Assembly (NCBI GenBank): GCA_017307375.1
Contig: JAFKFH010000004.1
Coordinates: forward strand, 186,001-250,000
Source: Alphaproteobacteria bacterium
GTDB taxonomy: Bacteria > Pseudomonadota > Alphaproteobacteria > Ferrovibrionales > Ferrovibrionaceae
DNA: 64,000 nucleotides
Reading direction: 5' to 3'
Part shown: positions 52,937 through 61,517 of the stretch, piece by piece
Layout of the letters: every line of letters starts with the position of its first letter
Position numbering within the stretch: position 1 is the first letter of the stretch
Made by a program: the position numbers and the translations under genes
The notes under the pieces: generated by a model
What the model saw: only the letters and a program-made list of their open reading frames with translations
Databases searched by the model: none
What the model was told of the DNA's origin: nothing

Positions 52937-54514
52937 TCAGGTTTCCGGCGTCAGGGCCGTCGACCAGACTTCCCGGCCGTCGATGTCGTGCAGCGACATG
53001 GTCAGCACGTTGGTCCGGGCATCGAGCCTGCCGCGGCCGAAGAACTGCAGGCCGTCCGCCGGCGAGCGATTCTGTTTCATCCCCTCGGGGATGCCGACGA
53101 AGCGGACGTCCGGCCCGAAGGTCGGGTCGATCGCGCCGGGGCCGAAGGTGCCGGCATTCAGCGGCCCGGCGACGATCTCCCAGAACGGCTTGAACTCGGC
53201 AAAGCCCGCCGCCTTTGCGGGATCGTAGTAGGTGGCCGACGGATAGTGCACGTCGGCGGTGACCCAGACGACATTGCGGATGTTGTTGTCGCGGATGAAC
53301 TTGAGCAGCAGCGCCAGCTCGAGCTCGCGGCCGAGCGGCTTGCCCGGCTCGCCGTTGGCCCAGGCCTCGAACGTGCCCTTCTCGACATCCGGGTTGCCAT
53401 CGGGCACGACGATCGAGATCGGCATGTCGCTGGCGATCACCTTCCAGGTCGCGCGCGAGCGCTTCAGCCGTGTCTTCAGCCAGTCGATCTGGTCGGCGCC
53501 CAGGAAGGCCGCGCCGCCTTCCTCGCGGTTGGGGGTGTTGGGGCCCCGATAGCTGCGCTCGTCCAGCATGAAGACGTCGAGGCCGGGGCCGAAGGCGAAA
53601 CTGCGATAGAGCCGCTCCGGATCGAACGGATCGCGGCGGATCGGATTGAAGTCGAACATCGCCCGGCGGGCGCGGGCCGCCAGCAGCGAGGCGTCCCGCT
53701 GCTGATAGCGCTGGTCGCCGATGGTCTGTCCGGGGAACCAGTTGTTGCGGACTTCGTGGTCGTCCCACTGCACCAGGAAAGGCACGTCGGCGGCGAAGCG
53801 CCGCTTGTTCTCGTCCATCAGGTTGTAGGCGAAGGCGCCGCGAAAGTCGGCGACCGTCTCGCAGACCTTCGACTTCGCCTCGGTGACGACGTTCTTCCAG
53901 ATCGTGCCGTCGTCGAGCTTCACTTCCGCCTGCAGCGGCCCGTCGGCATAGATCTGGTCGCCCGAGTGAATGAAGAAGTCGGGCTGCTGCCGCCGCATCG
54001 CCTCATAGAGGCGATAGCCGCCGCGTTCCGGGTTGATGCCCCAGCCCTGGCCGGCCTCGTCGCCGGAGAAGACGAACGTCACGTCGCGCCGCTCCTCGCG
54101 GGCGGGGACGACGATGCGCCCGGTCAGCGCTTCGGACCGGATGGCGGCATCGCCGACATCCTGGAACTGGACGCGGTAGAAGATCGTCTGGCCCTGCGGC
54201 AGACCGGCCAGTTCGACCCGGGCGGTATGGTCGGATTCAGGCAGCGCCACCTCGCCGGTGACACGATGGACGTCGCGAAAGGCCTCCGTCGTCGACCACT
54301 CGACCAGCATCTGGGCCGGGCGGTCGCTGCGGCTCCAGATCACCGCGCGGTCGCCGTCGATGTCGCCTGCCATGATGCCCGACGGCAGCAACGGCCGGCG
54401 CCGCTCGGCCGTCACTACGGCCGGCGCCTGGGCGCGCAGGATCCGCGGGACGGCAAGGCCGGCGGTACCGGCGGCGGCACCGACGAGGAAACGACGACGA
54501 CTGGCACGGGACAT
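52937..54514 (-). CDS. phoD: Alkaline phosphatase D-type phosphoesterase
   Basis: 525 residues from ATG 54514 with AGGAGG upstream. Tat signal SRRRFLVGAAAGTAGLAVP. PhoD N-terminal domain (LPSGIMAGDIDGDRAVIWSR) and metallophosphatase residues in FVFSGDEAGQGWGI, FFIHSGDQIYADGP, VQWDDHEVRNNWFPGQT, WVTADVHYPSATYYDP. Hydrolyses phosphodi- or monoesters in the periplasm, with Ca2+/Fe3+ in known members. Downstream of the manganese exporter by 88 bp; shared transcription is uncertain. No Pho box was seen. Confidence 0.92.
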   Translation of the reverse strand: MSRASRRRFLVGAAAGTAGLAVPRILRAQAPAVVTAERRRPLLPSGIMAGDIDGDRAVIWSRSDRPAQMLVEWSTTEAFRDVHRVTGEVALPESDHTARVELAGLPQGQTIFYRVQFQDVGDAAIRSEALTGRIVVPAREERRDVTFVFSGDEAGQGWGINPERGGYRLYEAMRRQQPDFFIHSGDQIYADGPLQAEVKLDDGTIWKNVVTEAKSKVCETVADFRGAFAYNLMDENKRRFAADVPFLVQWDDHEVRNNWFPGQTIGDQRYQQRDASLLAARARRAMFDFNPIRRDPFDPERLYRSFAFGPGLDVFMLDERSYRGPNTPNREEGGAAFLGADQIDWLKTRLKRSRATWKVIASDMPISIVVPDGNPDVEKGTFEAWANGEPGKPLGRELELALLLKFIRDNNIRNVVWVTADVHYPSATYYDPAKAAGFAEFKPFWEIVAGPLNAGTFGPGAIDPTFGPDVRFVGIPEGMKQNRSPADGLQFFGRGRLDARTNVLTMSLHDIDGREVWSTALTPET

Positions 54515-54602
54515 GGCTGCCTCCTGGGGCGGGAAGACGGTGATGCAGGAAATCCGCACCACCGTTCTATCCGCGCTCCGGGTCAGTGCGATGACATGCC
54601 GG

Positions 54603-55226
54603 CTACCAGACCTGGAACAAGGTCATCACCCCGATCAGCGCAAACAGCAGCGCCGCACCGCGACGGATCCAGCCCAGCGGCAGGCGGCCGGCAAAACGAT
54701 GACCGAGCCAGATTGCCGGCAGGTTGGCGAGCGCCATGCCGACCGTGGTGCCGACGACCACGGCGACGAGCGAGTCGGCACGGGCAGCCAGCGCCACGGT
54801 GGCCAATTGCGTCTTGTCGCCGATCTCGGCCAGGAAGAAGGCGACCACGGTGGTGACGAACGGCCCCCAGGCGCTCAGCCGCGACAGCAGCGTCTCCTCG
54901 CCGTCCTGGTCGAGCTTGTCGGGGATCAGCGCCCATCCCGCCATGGCCAGGAACGACAGCCCGATCAGCCAGCGCAGGATTTCCGGGCCGAGCAGGGCGG
55001 AAAGCCAGCCGCCGGCCGCGCCGGCGATGGCATGGTTGAACAGGGTGGCGGCGATCATGCCCCAGGCGATCGGCCAGGGGCGGCGGAAGCGGGCGGCGAG
55101 CACCAGGGCGAGCAACTGGGTCTTGTCGCCGATCTCGGCGATGGTGACGGTTGCGGCCGACAGGGCGAAGTCGCCGAGCCCGAGATGCGAAAGGGTCAGG
55201 GCCGACGGCAGGGCGATGGCTTGCAT
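54603..55226 (-). CDS. GDT1/TMEM165-family manganese exporter
   Basis: 207 residues, six predicted membrane segments in two inverted repeats. Each repeat carries the family signature E-x-G-D-K-T/S: TIAEIGDKTQLLALVLAARF and FFLAEIGDKTQLATVALAAR. Bacterial members (MneA/MntX-type) export Mn2+. A Mn2+ riboswitch (yybP-ykoY class) lies directly upstream, which independently supports this role. Translation starts at ATG 55226; the leader from the aptamer to the ATG is about 80 nt and no strong Shine-Dalgarno is seen. Part of the metal-homeostasis theme in the window. Confidence 0.93.
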   Translation of the reverse strand: MQAIALPSALTLSHLGLGDFALSAATVTIAEIGDKTQLLALVLAARFRRPWPIAWGMIAATLFNHAIAGAAGGWLSALLGPEILRWLIGLSFLAMAGWALIPDKLDQDGEETLLSRLSAWGPFVTTVVAFFLAEIGDKTQLATVALAARADSLVAVVVGTTVGMALANLPAIWLGHRFAGRLPLGWIRRGAALLFALIGVMTLFQVW

Positions 55227-55245
55227 TTGGCTACGCTTGGGTCGT

Positions 55246-55311
55246 GGGGACAGGCGCATGAACCAATGACAGCGATGCGCCGCCCATCCCCGGATGCGCG
55301 GCATCGCTGTC
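55246..55311 (-). promoter_or_regulatory. Expression platform of the Mn riboswitch
   Basis: On the minus strand: an 11-bp perfect stem GACAGCGATGC (55311-55301) / GCATCGCTGTC (55278-55268), whose first three bases GAC (55311-55309) are also the end of aptamer helix P1. Further on, CCTGTCCCC (55254-55246) is the exact complement of GGGGACAGG inside the aptamer (55348-55340). No T-run follows the stem, so control may be at translation or through alternative pairing rather than by intrinsic termination. Confidence 0.6.
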
Positions 55312-55441
55312 AAAGGTCTCGCCAGAACCGCCGGGTGAACCTGTCCCCGGCGCCTCATGCGCGCCATGGCGCCGGTCGCCCGGCAGCCAAGTCTGTTGAC
55401 GCACATCCCGCTGGAGTTGCGGAAGGCTACTCCCCAATGAC
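55309..55441 (-). ncRNA. yybP-ykoY manganese riboswitch aptamer
   Basis: Read on the minus strand the 5' end has GTCATTGGGGAGTAGCC (55441-55425), containing the hallmark GGGGAGUAG loop. Then comes GTCAACAGACTTGGC (55400-55386), close to the CAACAUACU loop of the second leg, and the 3' end is GGCGAGACCTTTGAC, matching the conserved GCAAGACCUUU close. Bases GTCA/TGAC and GG/CC of the two ends can form helix P1. These are the defining features of the yybP-ykoY class, which binds Mn2+ between the two docked loops and turns on Mn exporters. It lies 82 bp upstream of a GDT1 exporter. One loop base differs (G for U in CAACAGACU). Confidence 0.85.
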
Positions 55442-55471
55442 GCGGCGGACGCTAAGGCCTTCGTCCGCCGC
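55442..55471 (-). other. GC-rich hairpin after the oxidoreductase gene
   Basis: Perfect 10-bp stem GCGGCGGACG / CGTCCGCCGC, 10-nt loop, starting 21 nt after the oxidoreductase stop and ending next to the aptamer. No T-tract, so a weak terminator or an insulator between the upstream gene and the riboswitch. Confidence 0.5.
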
Positions 55472-55492
55472 CTTCAAGCGGAAAAATCGATC

Positions 55493-56515
55493 TCAGTTAT
55501 CCGAAACTTCGATCACCAGCTTGCCGAAGTTGCGGCCTTCGAGCAGGCCGATGAACGCTTCCGGCGCGTTTTCGAGCCCGCGCACGATATCCTCGCGATA
55601 GCGCAGCCGGCCGCTGGCGATCCAGCCGGCCATGTCGCGATAGAAGGCGGGGCGCTGGTCGGCGAACTCGCGCTGAATGAAGCCGCGCAGCGTCAGGCTC
55701 TTGGAGAGCACGTCGCGCATGACCACGGGCAGACGGTCGGGACCGGGGAAGTCGCCGGTCGCATTGTACTGGGCGATCAGGCCGCAGACCGGGATGCGCG
55801 CGAACTCGTTCAACAGCGGGAAGACCGCGTCCCAGACCGCGCCGCCGACATTCTCGAAATAGACGTCGATGCCGTTGGGGCAGGCGGTCGCCAGTCGGGC
55901 AGCAAAATCGGGCGCGCGATGGTCGATGGCGTCGTCGAAGCCGAGGTCGCGCACGAACGCGCATTTGTCGGCACCGCCGGCGATGCCGACGGCGCGCGCG
56001 CCGTGGATGCGCGCGATCTGGCCGACCGCCGAACCGACGGGGCCGGAGGCCGCCGCGACCACGACGGTCTCGCCGGATTTGGGTTTCCCGATGGTCAGCA
56101 GCCCGGCATAGGCGGTGAAGCCGGGCATGCCGAGCACGCCCAGCGCCGTCGAGACCGGGGCCGCGTCGGGATCGAGCTTGCGCAGCGCGGCGCCGTCGGC
56201 CACGGCGTGGGTCTGCCAGCCGGAATGAGACAGGACGATGTCGCCGACCGCGAAGTCGGGATGGCGTGTGGCCAGGACGCGGCCAACCGTGCCGCCTTCC
56301 ATCACGGCACCCAGTTCGACCGGCTTGGCGTAGGAGCGCGCGGCACTCATCCGTCCGCGCATGTAGGGGTCGAGCGAGAGGTATCTGATGCCAAGCAGCA
56401 CCTGACCCTCGGCGGGCGAAGGGATCGGCACTTCCTCAAGACGGAAATCGTCGGGTGTCGGTTTTCCGTTCGGCCGGGCGGCAAGGACGATCCGGCGGTT
56501 GAGGGCGTCACTCAT
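55493..56515 (-). CDS. NADP-dependent oxidoreductase (CurA/leukotriene B4 12-hydroxydehydrogenase type)
   Basis: 340 residues from ATG 56515 with AGGAAG upstream. Medium-chain dehydrogenase without zinc ligands: RYLSLDPYMRGRMSAARSYA, ALGVLGMPGFTAYAGLLTIG, nucleotide site VVVAAASGPVGSAVGQIARI and FENVGGAVWDAVFPLL. Reduces double bonds of enones with NADPH. No obvious functional tie to its neighbours. Confidence 0.93.
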   Translation of the reverse strand: MSDALNRRIVLAARPNGKPTPDDFRLEEVPIPSPAEGQVLLGIRYLSLDPYMRGRMSAARSYAKPVELGAVMEGGTVGRVLATRHPDFAVGDIVLSHSGWQTHAVADGAALRKLDPDAAPVSTALGVLGMPGFTAYAGLLTIGKPKSGETVVVAAASGPVGSAVGQIARIHGARAVGIAGGADKCAFVRDLGFDDAIDHRAPDFAARLATACPNGIDVYFENVGGAVWDAVFPLLNEFARIPVCGLIAQYNATGDFPGPDRLPVVMRDVLSKSLTLRGFIQREFADQRPAFYRDMAGWIASGRLRYREDIVRGLENAPEAFIGLLEGRNFGKLVIEVSDN

Positions 56516-57020
56516 GGACGGCTTCCTATGTGTTGGGAATGGTTGCGGTGCCACGGCATCTTAGCGCAGGCGCGGCTCAGCCATAATCTTGCGGGCGATG
56601 CGGAACCAAATACGCTGCGCGGCGTTGGCGCCGCGGGACAAACGTGCACGACCAATGCCGCGCCCATGAAAAAGCACTGGCGTTCCGGCGGCAAAATAGT
56701 TAATAATTCGTAAACACGATGCCGGCGGCGTTAACCGGGCAGGTACGGACCCGCTGGAGCCGTAAGGAAACTGGGGATGGCAACAGCCGACATGACCACG
56801 GGAAAGCAGGCGCGGCGACGGCGTTTGGCCGTGCGCGTGCAGCCTTATCCCTGAATTCGTGACCAAATTTCGCCGGGGCCTGTTGGCGGTTGCCAAGGGT
56901 CGCGAGACTATGACAAGGTTGTAAGAGTACAGGCGTCAGCCGACCAAACCGCAGCTTGTATCGACAGACTGAGCCGCGTTTGATATATATCAAATTAGCG
57001 GTAAATTTTAGGAGAGTGCC
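56516..57020. other. 505-bp non-coding region
   Basis: Between the divergent oxidoreductase and TetR genes. It has a low-GC patch around 56700-56720 and the palindrome at 56979-56994. A possible small frame, ATG 56777 to stop 56854, would encode a 25-residue Arg-rich peptide (KQARRRRLAVRVQPYP) with AAGGAA 9 bp upstream. I cannot support it as a gene. Nothing else recognisable. Confidence 0.4.
56979..56994. promoter_or_regulatory. FNR-like palindrome in the TetR promoter
   Basis: A 16-bp perfect palindrome, TTTGATATATATCAAA, whose core TTGAT-ATAT-ATCAA fits the FNR/FixK consensus TTGAT(N4)ATCAA exactly. TTGATA (56980) and TAAATT (57002), 16 bp apart, could be -35 and -10 of the TetR gene, so the palindrome covers the -35. 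That placement suits repression, by TetR itself or by an FNR-type protein. Confidence 0.6.
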
Positions 57021-57701
57021 ATGACCGCCATGATCACCGTCGAGGAAAGCGCTCCTCTCCGCCGCGCCCGCCGACCGAAAGGTGAAGCCACCCGGCGCCG
57101 TATCCTGGAAGCCACCCTGGCCGTGATCGCCCGCGCCGGTGTCCATGGCGTGACCCATCGCGCCGTCGCCGCCGAGGCCGGGGTCCAGCTGTCGCTGACC
57201 ACCTATTTCTTCCGCAGCCTGAACGACATGATCGAGCAGGCTTACGAGCATTTCATCAGCGGTGACCGCCCGGATCGCGACGCGGCCTGGGCGCGGCTCG
57301 ATGCCGTCCTGGATCGCCATGGCCCGGCCGAACTGCTCGACCCCGCGGTGCGGCGCAGCCTGGTGCCGGAACTGGCGGCGATCACGACCGAACTGATCCT
57401 CGATCAGGTTCAGCGCGACTCCGTCGGCCTCGGAGTCGAGGCGACGGTCGCTTATGGTTATCGCCTCAACGAAGGCCTGCGCCATCTGGTACAGCGTCAG
57501 CGTGAGCGCAATCTGGCCCGTTTCGCCGATCTGTGGCGCCGCTTCGGCGCCGCCGACCCGGAGTTGGAGGCCGAGCTGACCCTGGCGCTGCTGCAACGGC
57601 TCGAGTTCGAATGCGCCGCCAAGCACGAGGCACCGTCGCGCGAGCGGATCTTCTCGCAACTGGCTCGGCTGCTTGCCGCCCAGCTCGGCATTCCCGCCTG
57701 A
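57021..57701 (+). CDS. TetR-family regulator
   Basis: 226 residues, ATG with AGGAGAG 4 bp upstream. N-terminal helix-turn-helix: RRRILEATLAVIARAGVHGV, then THRAVAAEAGVQLSLTTYFF and the usual helix into DMIEQAYEHF. The C-terminal ligand domain is not assigned. No adjacent same-direction target gene; its own promoter has a perfect palindrome. A terminator-like hairpin follows the stop. Confidence 0.92.
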   Translation: MTAMITVEESAPLRRARRPKGEATRRRILEATLAVIARAGVHGVTHRAVAAEAGVQLSLTTYFFRSLNDMIEQAYEHFISGDRPDRDAAWARLDAVLDRHGPAELLDPAVRRSLVPELAAITTELILDQVQRDSVGLGVEATVAYGYRLNEGLRHLVQRQRERNLARFADLWRRFGAADPELEAELTLALLQRLEFECAAKHEAPSRERIFSQLARLLAAQLGIPA

Positions 57702-57724
57702 AAGTTGTAGCCTGACACGAAAAT

Positions 57725-57747
57725 GACGGCCGGCCCTGCCGGCCGTC
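57725..57747 (+). terminator. Hairpin after the TetR gene
   Basis: Perfect 10-bp stem GACGGCCGGC / GCCGGCCGTC with loop CCT, 23 bp after the stop, followed by TTCGCG rather than a T-run. Likely a terminator of modest strength. Confidence 0.6.
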
Positions 57748-57805
57748 TTCGCGTGCGTGTGAGATTGTTGTATGGTCGCCCAATAAAAACGGGGAGACAT
57801 CAACG

Positions 57806-57840
57806 ATGCAACACGTGTAGCCGCCTTTGGGCGGCCTTTT
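57806..57840 (+). promoter_or_regulatory. Leader mini-frame and terminator-like hairpin before the chemoreceptor
   Basis: GGGGAG (57791) then ATG CAA CAC GTG TAG, i.e. a well-placed ATG followed by an amber codon four codons later, in the same frame as the chemoreceptor. The amber codon runs into a hairpin GCCGCC (57820) / GGCGGC (57835) with loop TTTG and then CTTTT. Either the gene has a nonsense mutation near its start, or this is a leader-peptide/attenuator arrangement. Confidence 0.55.
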
Positions 57841-60034
57841 GGCGTTGTTCACGGATCGGTCGATCAAGACCCAGATCTTCGTCGGTTTCCTGGTAACTCT
57901 CGGCTTCCTGCTGGCGCTCGGCGGCATGACCTATGTCGCGTTCGACGATGTCGAGCTGGCTTTCCGGTCATTTGCCCAGAAGGTCGACGAAGCCGGCCTG
58001 GTCCGCGAAATCGACCGCGACTTCACCGAGATGCGCCGCAACGTCGATCTCTATGCCCTTGCCGGCGGCGAGGAGCGGCTGGCCCAGGCCCAGGCTGCCG
58101 GCCAGGCGATCCTGGCGCGGGTCGACCAGAGCGTCGCGGCAGTCGGGGATCGCGATCCGCAACTGGTCGAGAGCCTGACGGCCGTGCGCGCCGGCGCCGA
58201 CGGCTATCTTGGCGATCTCACGCAGATCGCCGAATTGAAGCAGCGTCAGGCCGCGCTGATCGAGGGCGAGGCGGACCCGCTGGCCCGGAAACTGCGCCAG
58301 TCGTTCCAGGACCTGATGCAATTGACCGCCGAAGGCGGCAATGCCGAGAATCTGATGGTCGTGGCGATCGGCATGCAGGACGTGATCGAAATCCGCCTGA
58401 AGCTCCTGGCTCTGCTCGACAGCTACGACGAAGCGCTGGCCGACGAGACGGGGCGCCAGATCGAGGCCTTGACCCAGTCGGTCATGAGCCTGGCCCGGAT
58501 GGGTGGTTCCCGCGACGCGCGCCGCCTGGTCGGCGACCTGCGCAAGGCGGCCGAGACGTTCCGCAACACGAGCGGCGAGTTCAAGGAGACCGCTGCCCGG
58601 CTGGATCAGCTGGCCAGGAAGGACATGGCGGCCAAGGCGCAGCGCATCGCTCAGTCGACCCAGGCGATTCGCGGGCGCGCACTTGCCGAACAGGCAGAGA
58701 TCGGCGGCGCGACCGAGGCTGCGGTCGCGTCGACCCAGACCTATCTGGGCGGCGTCATGCTCGGCGCTCTCGTGCTCGGGCTGATCTTTGCCTGGGGCAT
58801 CGGCACGTCGATCGCGCGCCCGATCGTCGCGATGACCGCGATCATGGAGCGGCTGGCCGGCCGCGACTGGGCGGCCGAGGTGCCGTCGCGCGGCAGCGCC
58901 AACGAAATCGGCGCGATGGCGCGCGCGGTCCAGCATTTCAAGGAAGCGGGGCTCGAGAACGAACGCCTGCAGGGCGAGGCGGACGAGGCGCGCGGGCGCG
59001 AGGAACAGCGGCGGCGCGAGGAGGAACTGCGCGAACGCGAGGCGCTGGCCGAAACCCGCCGCCGCGAGGAAGAGGCGCGCCTGGCCGATGAACGGCAGCG
59101 TCGCGAAGCCGCCGAGGCCGAGCGCCGGGCCGAAGCCGAGCGTCTGATCGCCGAGGAGACGCAGCGCAACGAGGCGGCAGCGCGCCGCAAGGCCGAGATG
59201 CAGGGCCTGGCCGACAGCTTCGAACGGGCCGTGGGCGGGGTTGTCGCCCGGGTCACCGCGGCGGCCGGCGAGATGCAGGGGACGGCGGCGTCGATGACCG
59301 CGATCGCCGACCAGACCTCGCAGCGTTCCGAGGCCGCGGCCAGCGCGACCGGCAGGGCCGCGTCGAACGTGGCGACCGTTGCGGCGGCAGCCGAGGAACT
59401 GTCGGCCTCGATCGGCGAGATTGCGGCCCAGGTCGCCAGTGCATCGACCGTCGCGGCCCAGGCGGTGGAACAGGCCCATCGCACCGATCAGATCGTCCGC
59501 GGCCTTGCCGCCTCCGCCGAACGCATCGGCGAGGTGGTCAGCCTGATCAACCAGATCGCCGGACAGACCAATCTGCTGGCCCTGAATGCGACGATCGAGG
59601 CGGCGCGGGCGGGCGAGGCCGGCAAGGGATTTGCGGTCGTGGCTTCGGAAGTGAAGAACCTTGCCAACCAGACGTCGAAGGCTACCGACGAGATCGGGCA
59701 GCAGATTTCCGACGTCCAGGGGGCGACGCAGGAGGCGGTGGCGGCGATCCGCTCGATTTCGGGCATCATCGACAAGGTCAGCGCCATTTCCGGCTCGATC
59801 GCCGCTGCCGTCGAGGAGCAGGGGGCGGCAACGCGCGAGATCGCCCGGTCGGTCGAGGATGCGTCGGCGGGCACCCGCGAAGCGTCGAGCCATGTCGAGC
59901 AGGTCAAGCATTCTGCGGCCGAGGCAGGCAATGCCGCCGGGCAGGTGCTGGCCGCGTCGGCCGACCTGACCGGCCTGGCCGATCAGCTGAGCGACGAGGT
60001 CGATCGGTTCACGGCACGGGTACGGGCGGGCTAG
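57827..60034 (+). CDS. Methyl-accepting chemotaxis protein
   Basis: 735 residues if translation begins at TTG 57827; the better ATG (57806) is in frame but separated by an amber codon. Membrane helix 1 (about 18-40), a helical periplasmic ligand region of about 270 residues, helix 2 (about 305-327), HAMP, a long charged coiled coil ([20 protein letters not shown]), then the signalling domain with the hairpin tip [20 protein letters not shown] and [20 protein letters not shown]. Signals to CheA/CheW in response to an unknown ligand. No C-terminal CheR-binding pentapeptide. Overlaps the convergent GGDEF gene by 26 bp. Confidence 0.9.
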   Translation: MGGLLALFTDRSIKTQIFVGFLVTLGFLLALGGMTYVAFDDVELAFRSFAQKVDEAGLVREIDRDFTEMRRNVDLYALAGGEERLAQAQAAGQAILARVDQSVAAVGDRDPQLVESLTAVRAGADGYLGDLTQIAELKQRQAALIEGEADPLARKLRQSFQDLMQLTAEGGNAENLMVVAIGMQDVIEIRLKLLALLDSYDEALADETGRQIEALTQSVMSLARMGGSRDARRLVGDLRKAAETFRNTSGEFKETAARLDQLARKDMAAKAQRIAQSTQAIRGRALAEQAEIGGATEAAVASTQTYLGGVMLGALVLGLIFAWGIGTSIARPIVAMTAIMERLAGRDWAAEVPSRGSANEIGAMARAVQHFKEAGLENERLQGEADEARGREEQRRREEELREREALAETRRREEEARLADERQRREAAEAERRAEAERLIAEETQRNEAAARRKAEMQGLADSFERAVGGVVARVTAAAGEMQGTAASMTAIADQTSQRSEAAASATGRAASNVATVAAAAEELSASIGEIAAQVASASTVAAQAVEQAHRTDQIVRGLAASAERIGEVVSLINQIAGQTNLLALNATIEAARAGEAGKGFAVVASEVKNLANQTSKATDEIGQQISDVQGATQEAVAAIRSISGIIDKVSAISGSIAAAVEEQGAATREIARSVEDASAGTREASSHVEQVKHSAAEAGNAAGQVLAASADLTGLADQLSDEVDRFTARVRAG

Positions 60035-61412
60035 GCGCCAGCGGCGCGCCGTACTGCGCGGCGCGATTCTTGCCGGCCTGCTTGGCGCGGTACATCGCCT
60101 GGTCGGCGCGCGAGACCAGGGTGGCGACGTCGCTGCCGTCCTGCGGATAGATCGCGACGCCGACGGACGCCGAAAGGACGACGGCGTTGCCTTGCGCATC
60201 GATCGGCTGCCGCACCAGTTCGATGATCTTTTCGGCGACGAGCATCGCGTCCGAGTGGCGCGCGATCTGCGCCAGGACCACGACGAATTCGTCGCCGCCG
60301 ACGCGGGCGACCGTGTCGCTGCGCCGGACGGCGCCGTTGAGGCGGTCGGCGACGGCAACCAGCGCCGCGTCGCCGGCGCGATGGCCATAGGCATCGTTGA
60401 CCGGCTTGAAGTCGTCGAGGTCGAGATGCAGCACCGCCAGCGCCTGCCCCTGCCGCCCCGCCGCGAGGATCGCCTGCGAGATGCGGTCGCCGAGCAGGGC
60501 GCGGTTGGGCAGGCCGGTCAGCGGATCGGTCAGCGCCAGCGTGCGGACGCGCTGGTTGGAATCGCTCAACAGGAAGACCGCGACACCGACGACCAGCGCG
60601 AGCAAGGCGCCGCCGATGCGCACGATGTCGCGTTCGGGCGCCGCCGGATACCAGCCGCCGCGCGGTATCGCATAGAGCCGCCAGCTGCCTTCGGCCAGGC
60701 GGACGTCCAGCATCACCGGTTGGCTGCGCTGGATCGCCTCGTCGCCGAAGAAGGTCGCACCCTCGGGCCCCAGACCGTCGACGCCGCGGATCGAGATCGC
60801 GATCGGCGAGACGGGATCATCGGCACCGGCGTCGCGCAGCAGCGCCTCGACATGCAGCACGGCGGCGGTGATGCCCCAATAGCGCCCGCCGTCGGGCCCG
60901 ATGAAGATCGGCGAGCGGCTGACCAGGCCCTTCCCGCCCTGGACCAGGTCGAGCGGCCCGGCGACGACGGTGGTCCGCGTGCGGATCGCCCGCAGCACCG
61001 CGTCGCGCTGCGCGGGATTGGCCATGTAGTTCATGCCCAGGGCGGATTCGTTGCCGGCACGCGGATGGATGAACACCAGGGTGCTGCCGCGGGCGATCGC
61101 CAGGCTGCGGATCAGCGGATTGCCGGCCATCAGCGTGGTCGACAGGGCGGTCAGTTCCGCCTCGTCGATCTCAGGCTGGGTCGATACGACCGCCGCCAGG
61201 AAGCGCGACAGGTTGGGGCCGACGGACAACCGGCCTTCCAGCTTGGCCGAGATCACGGCCAGACGATCGGTGACGGCGGTGCGCTGACGCTCGAGCGCAC
61301 TGCGGTGGAGCATGCCTTCCAGCACCAGGACGGTCGCGGTGACCAGGGCAACCGCGAGCAAGGCCAGCATCGCGGATCGGAAACGATGGGGTGACAGGCG
61401 GTGATGCGCCAT
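60009..61412 (-). CDS. Membrane diguanylate cyclase (GGDEF)
   Basis: 467 residues from ATG 61412 (a TTG seven codons earlier is possible). Two membrane segments (about 15-38 and 262-285) enclose a periplasmic sensor domain of about 220 residues with a CHASE-like look. The GGDEF domain has [20 protein letters not shown] and the intact active site [12 protein letters not shown], with the product-inhibition site RRSD five residues before it. It should make c-di-GMP. Converges with a chemoreceptor gene, so both may bear on motility. Confidence 0.93.
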   Translation of the reverse strand: MAHHRLSPHRFRSAMLALLAVALVTATVLVLEGMLHRSALERQRTAVTDRLAVISAKLEGRLSVGPNLSRFLAAVVSTQPEIDEAELTALSTTLMAGNPLIRSLAIARGSTLVFIHPRAGNESALGMNYMANPAQRDAVLRAIRTRTTVVAGPLDLVQGGKGLVSRSPIFIGPDGGRYWGITAAVLHVEALLRDAGADDPVSPIAISIRGVDGLGPEGATFFGDEAIQRSQPVMLDVRLAEGSWRLYAIPRGGWYPAAPERDIVRIGGALLALVVGVAVFLLSDSNQRVRTLALTDPLTGLPNRALLGDRISQAILAAGRQGQALAVLHLDLDDFKPVNDAYGHRAGDAALVAVADRLNGAVRRSDTVARVGGDEFVVVLAQIARHSDAMLVAEKIIELVRQPIDAQGNAVVLSASVGVAIYPQDGSDVATLVSRADQAMYRAKQAGKNRAAQYGAPLAPSPPVPVP

Positions 61413-61517
61413 CCGATCTGCCCCCGCAGTCAAGAGCGTCGATCAATGGCCAGACGCTAGCATCGTCCAATTTTCCACTCAAGTATCGCGTGTCCGACAG
61501 GCGATTTGCCAGGCCGA

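Noticed and set aside
56777-56854. 25-codon Arg-rich small gene
   Set aside because: A Shine-Dalgarno-like AAGGAA precedes it, but length and composition give no support beyond chance.
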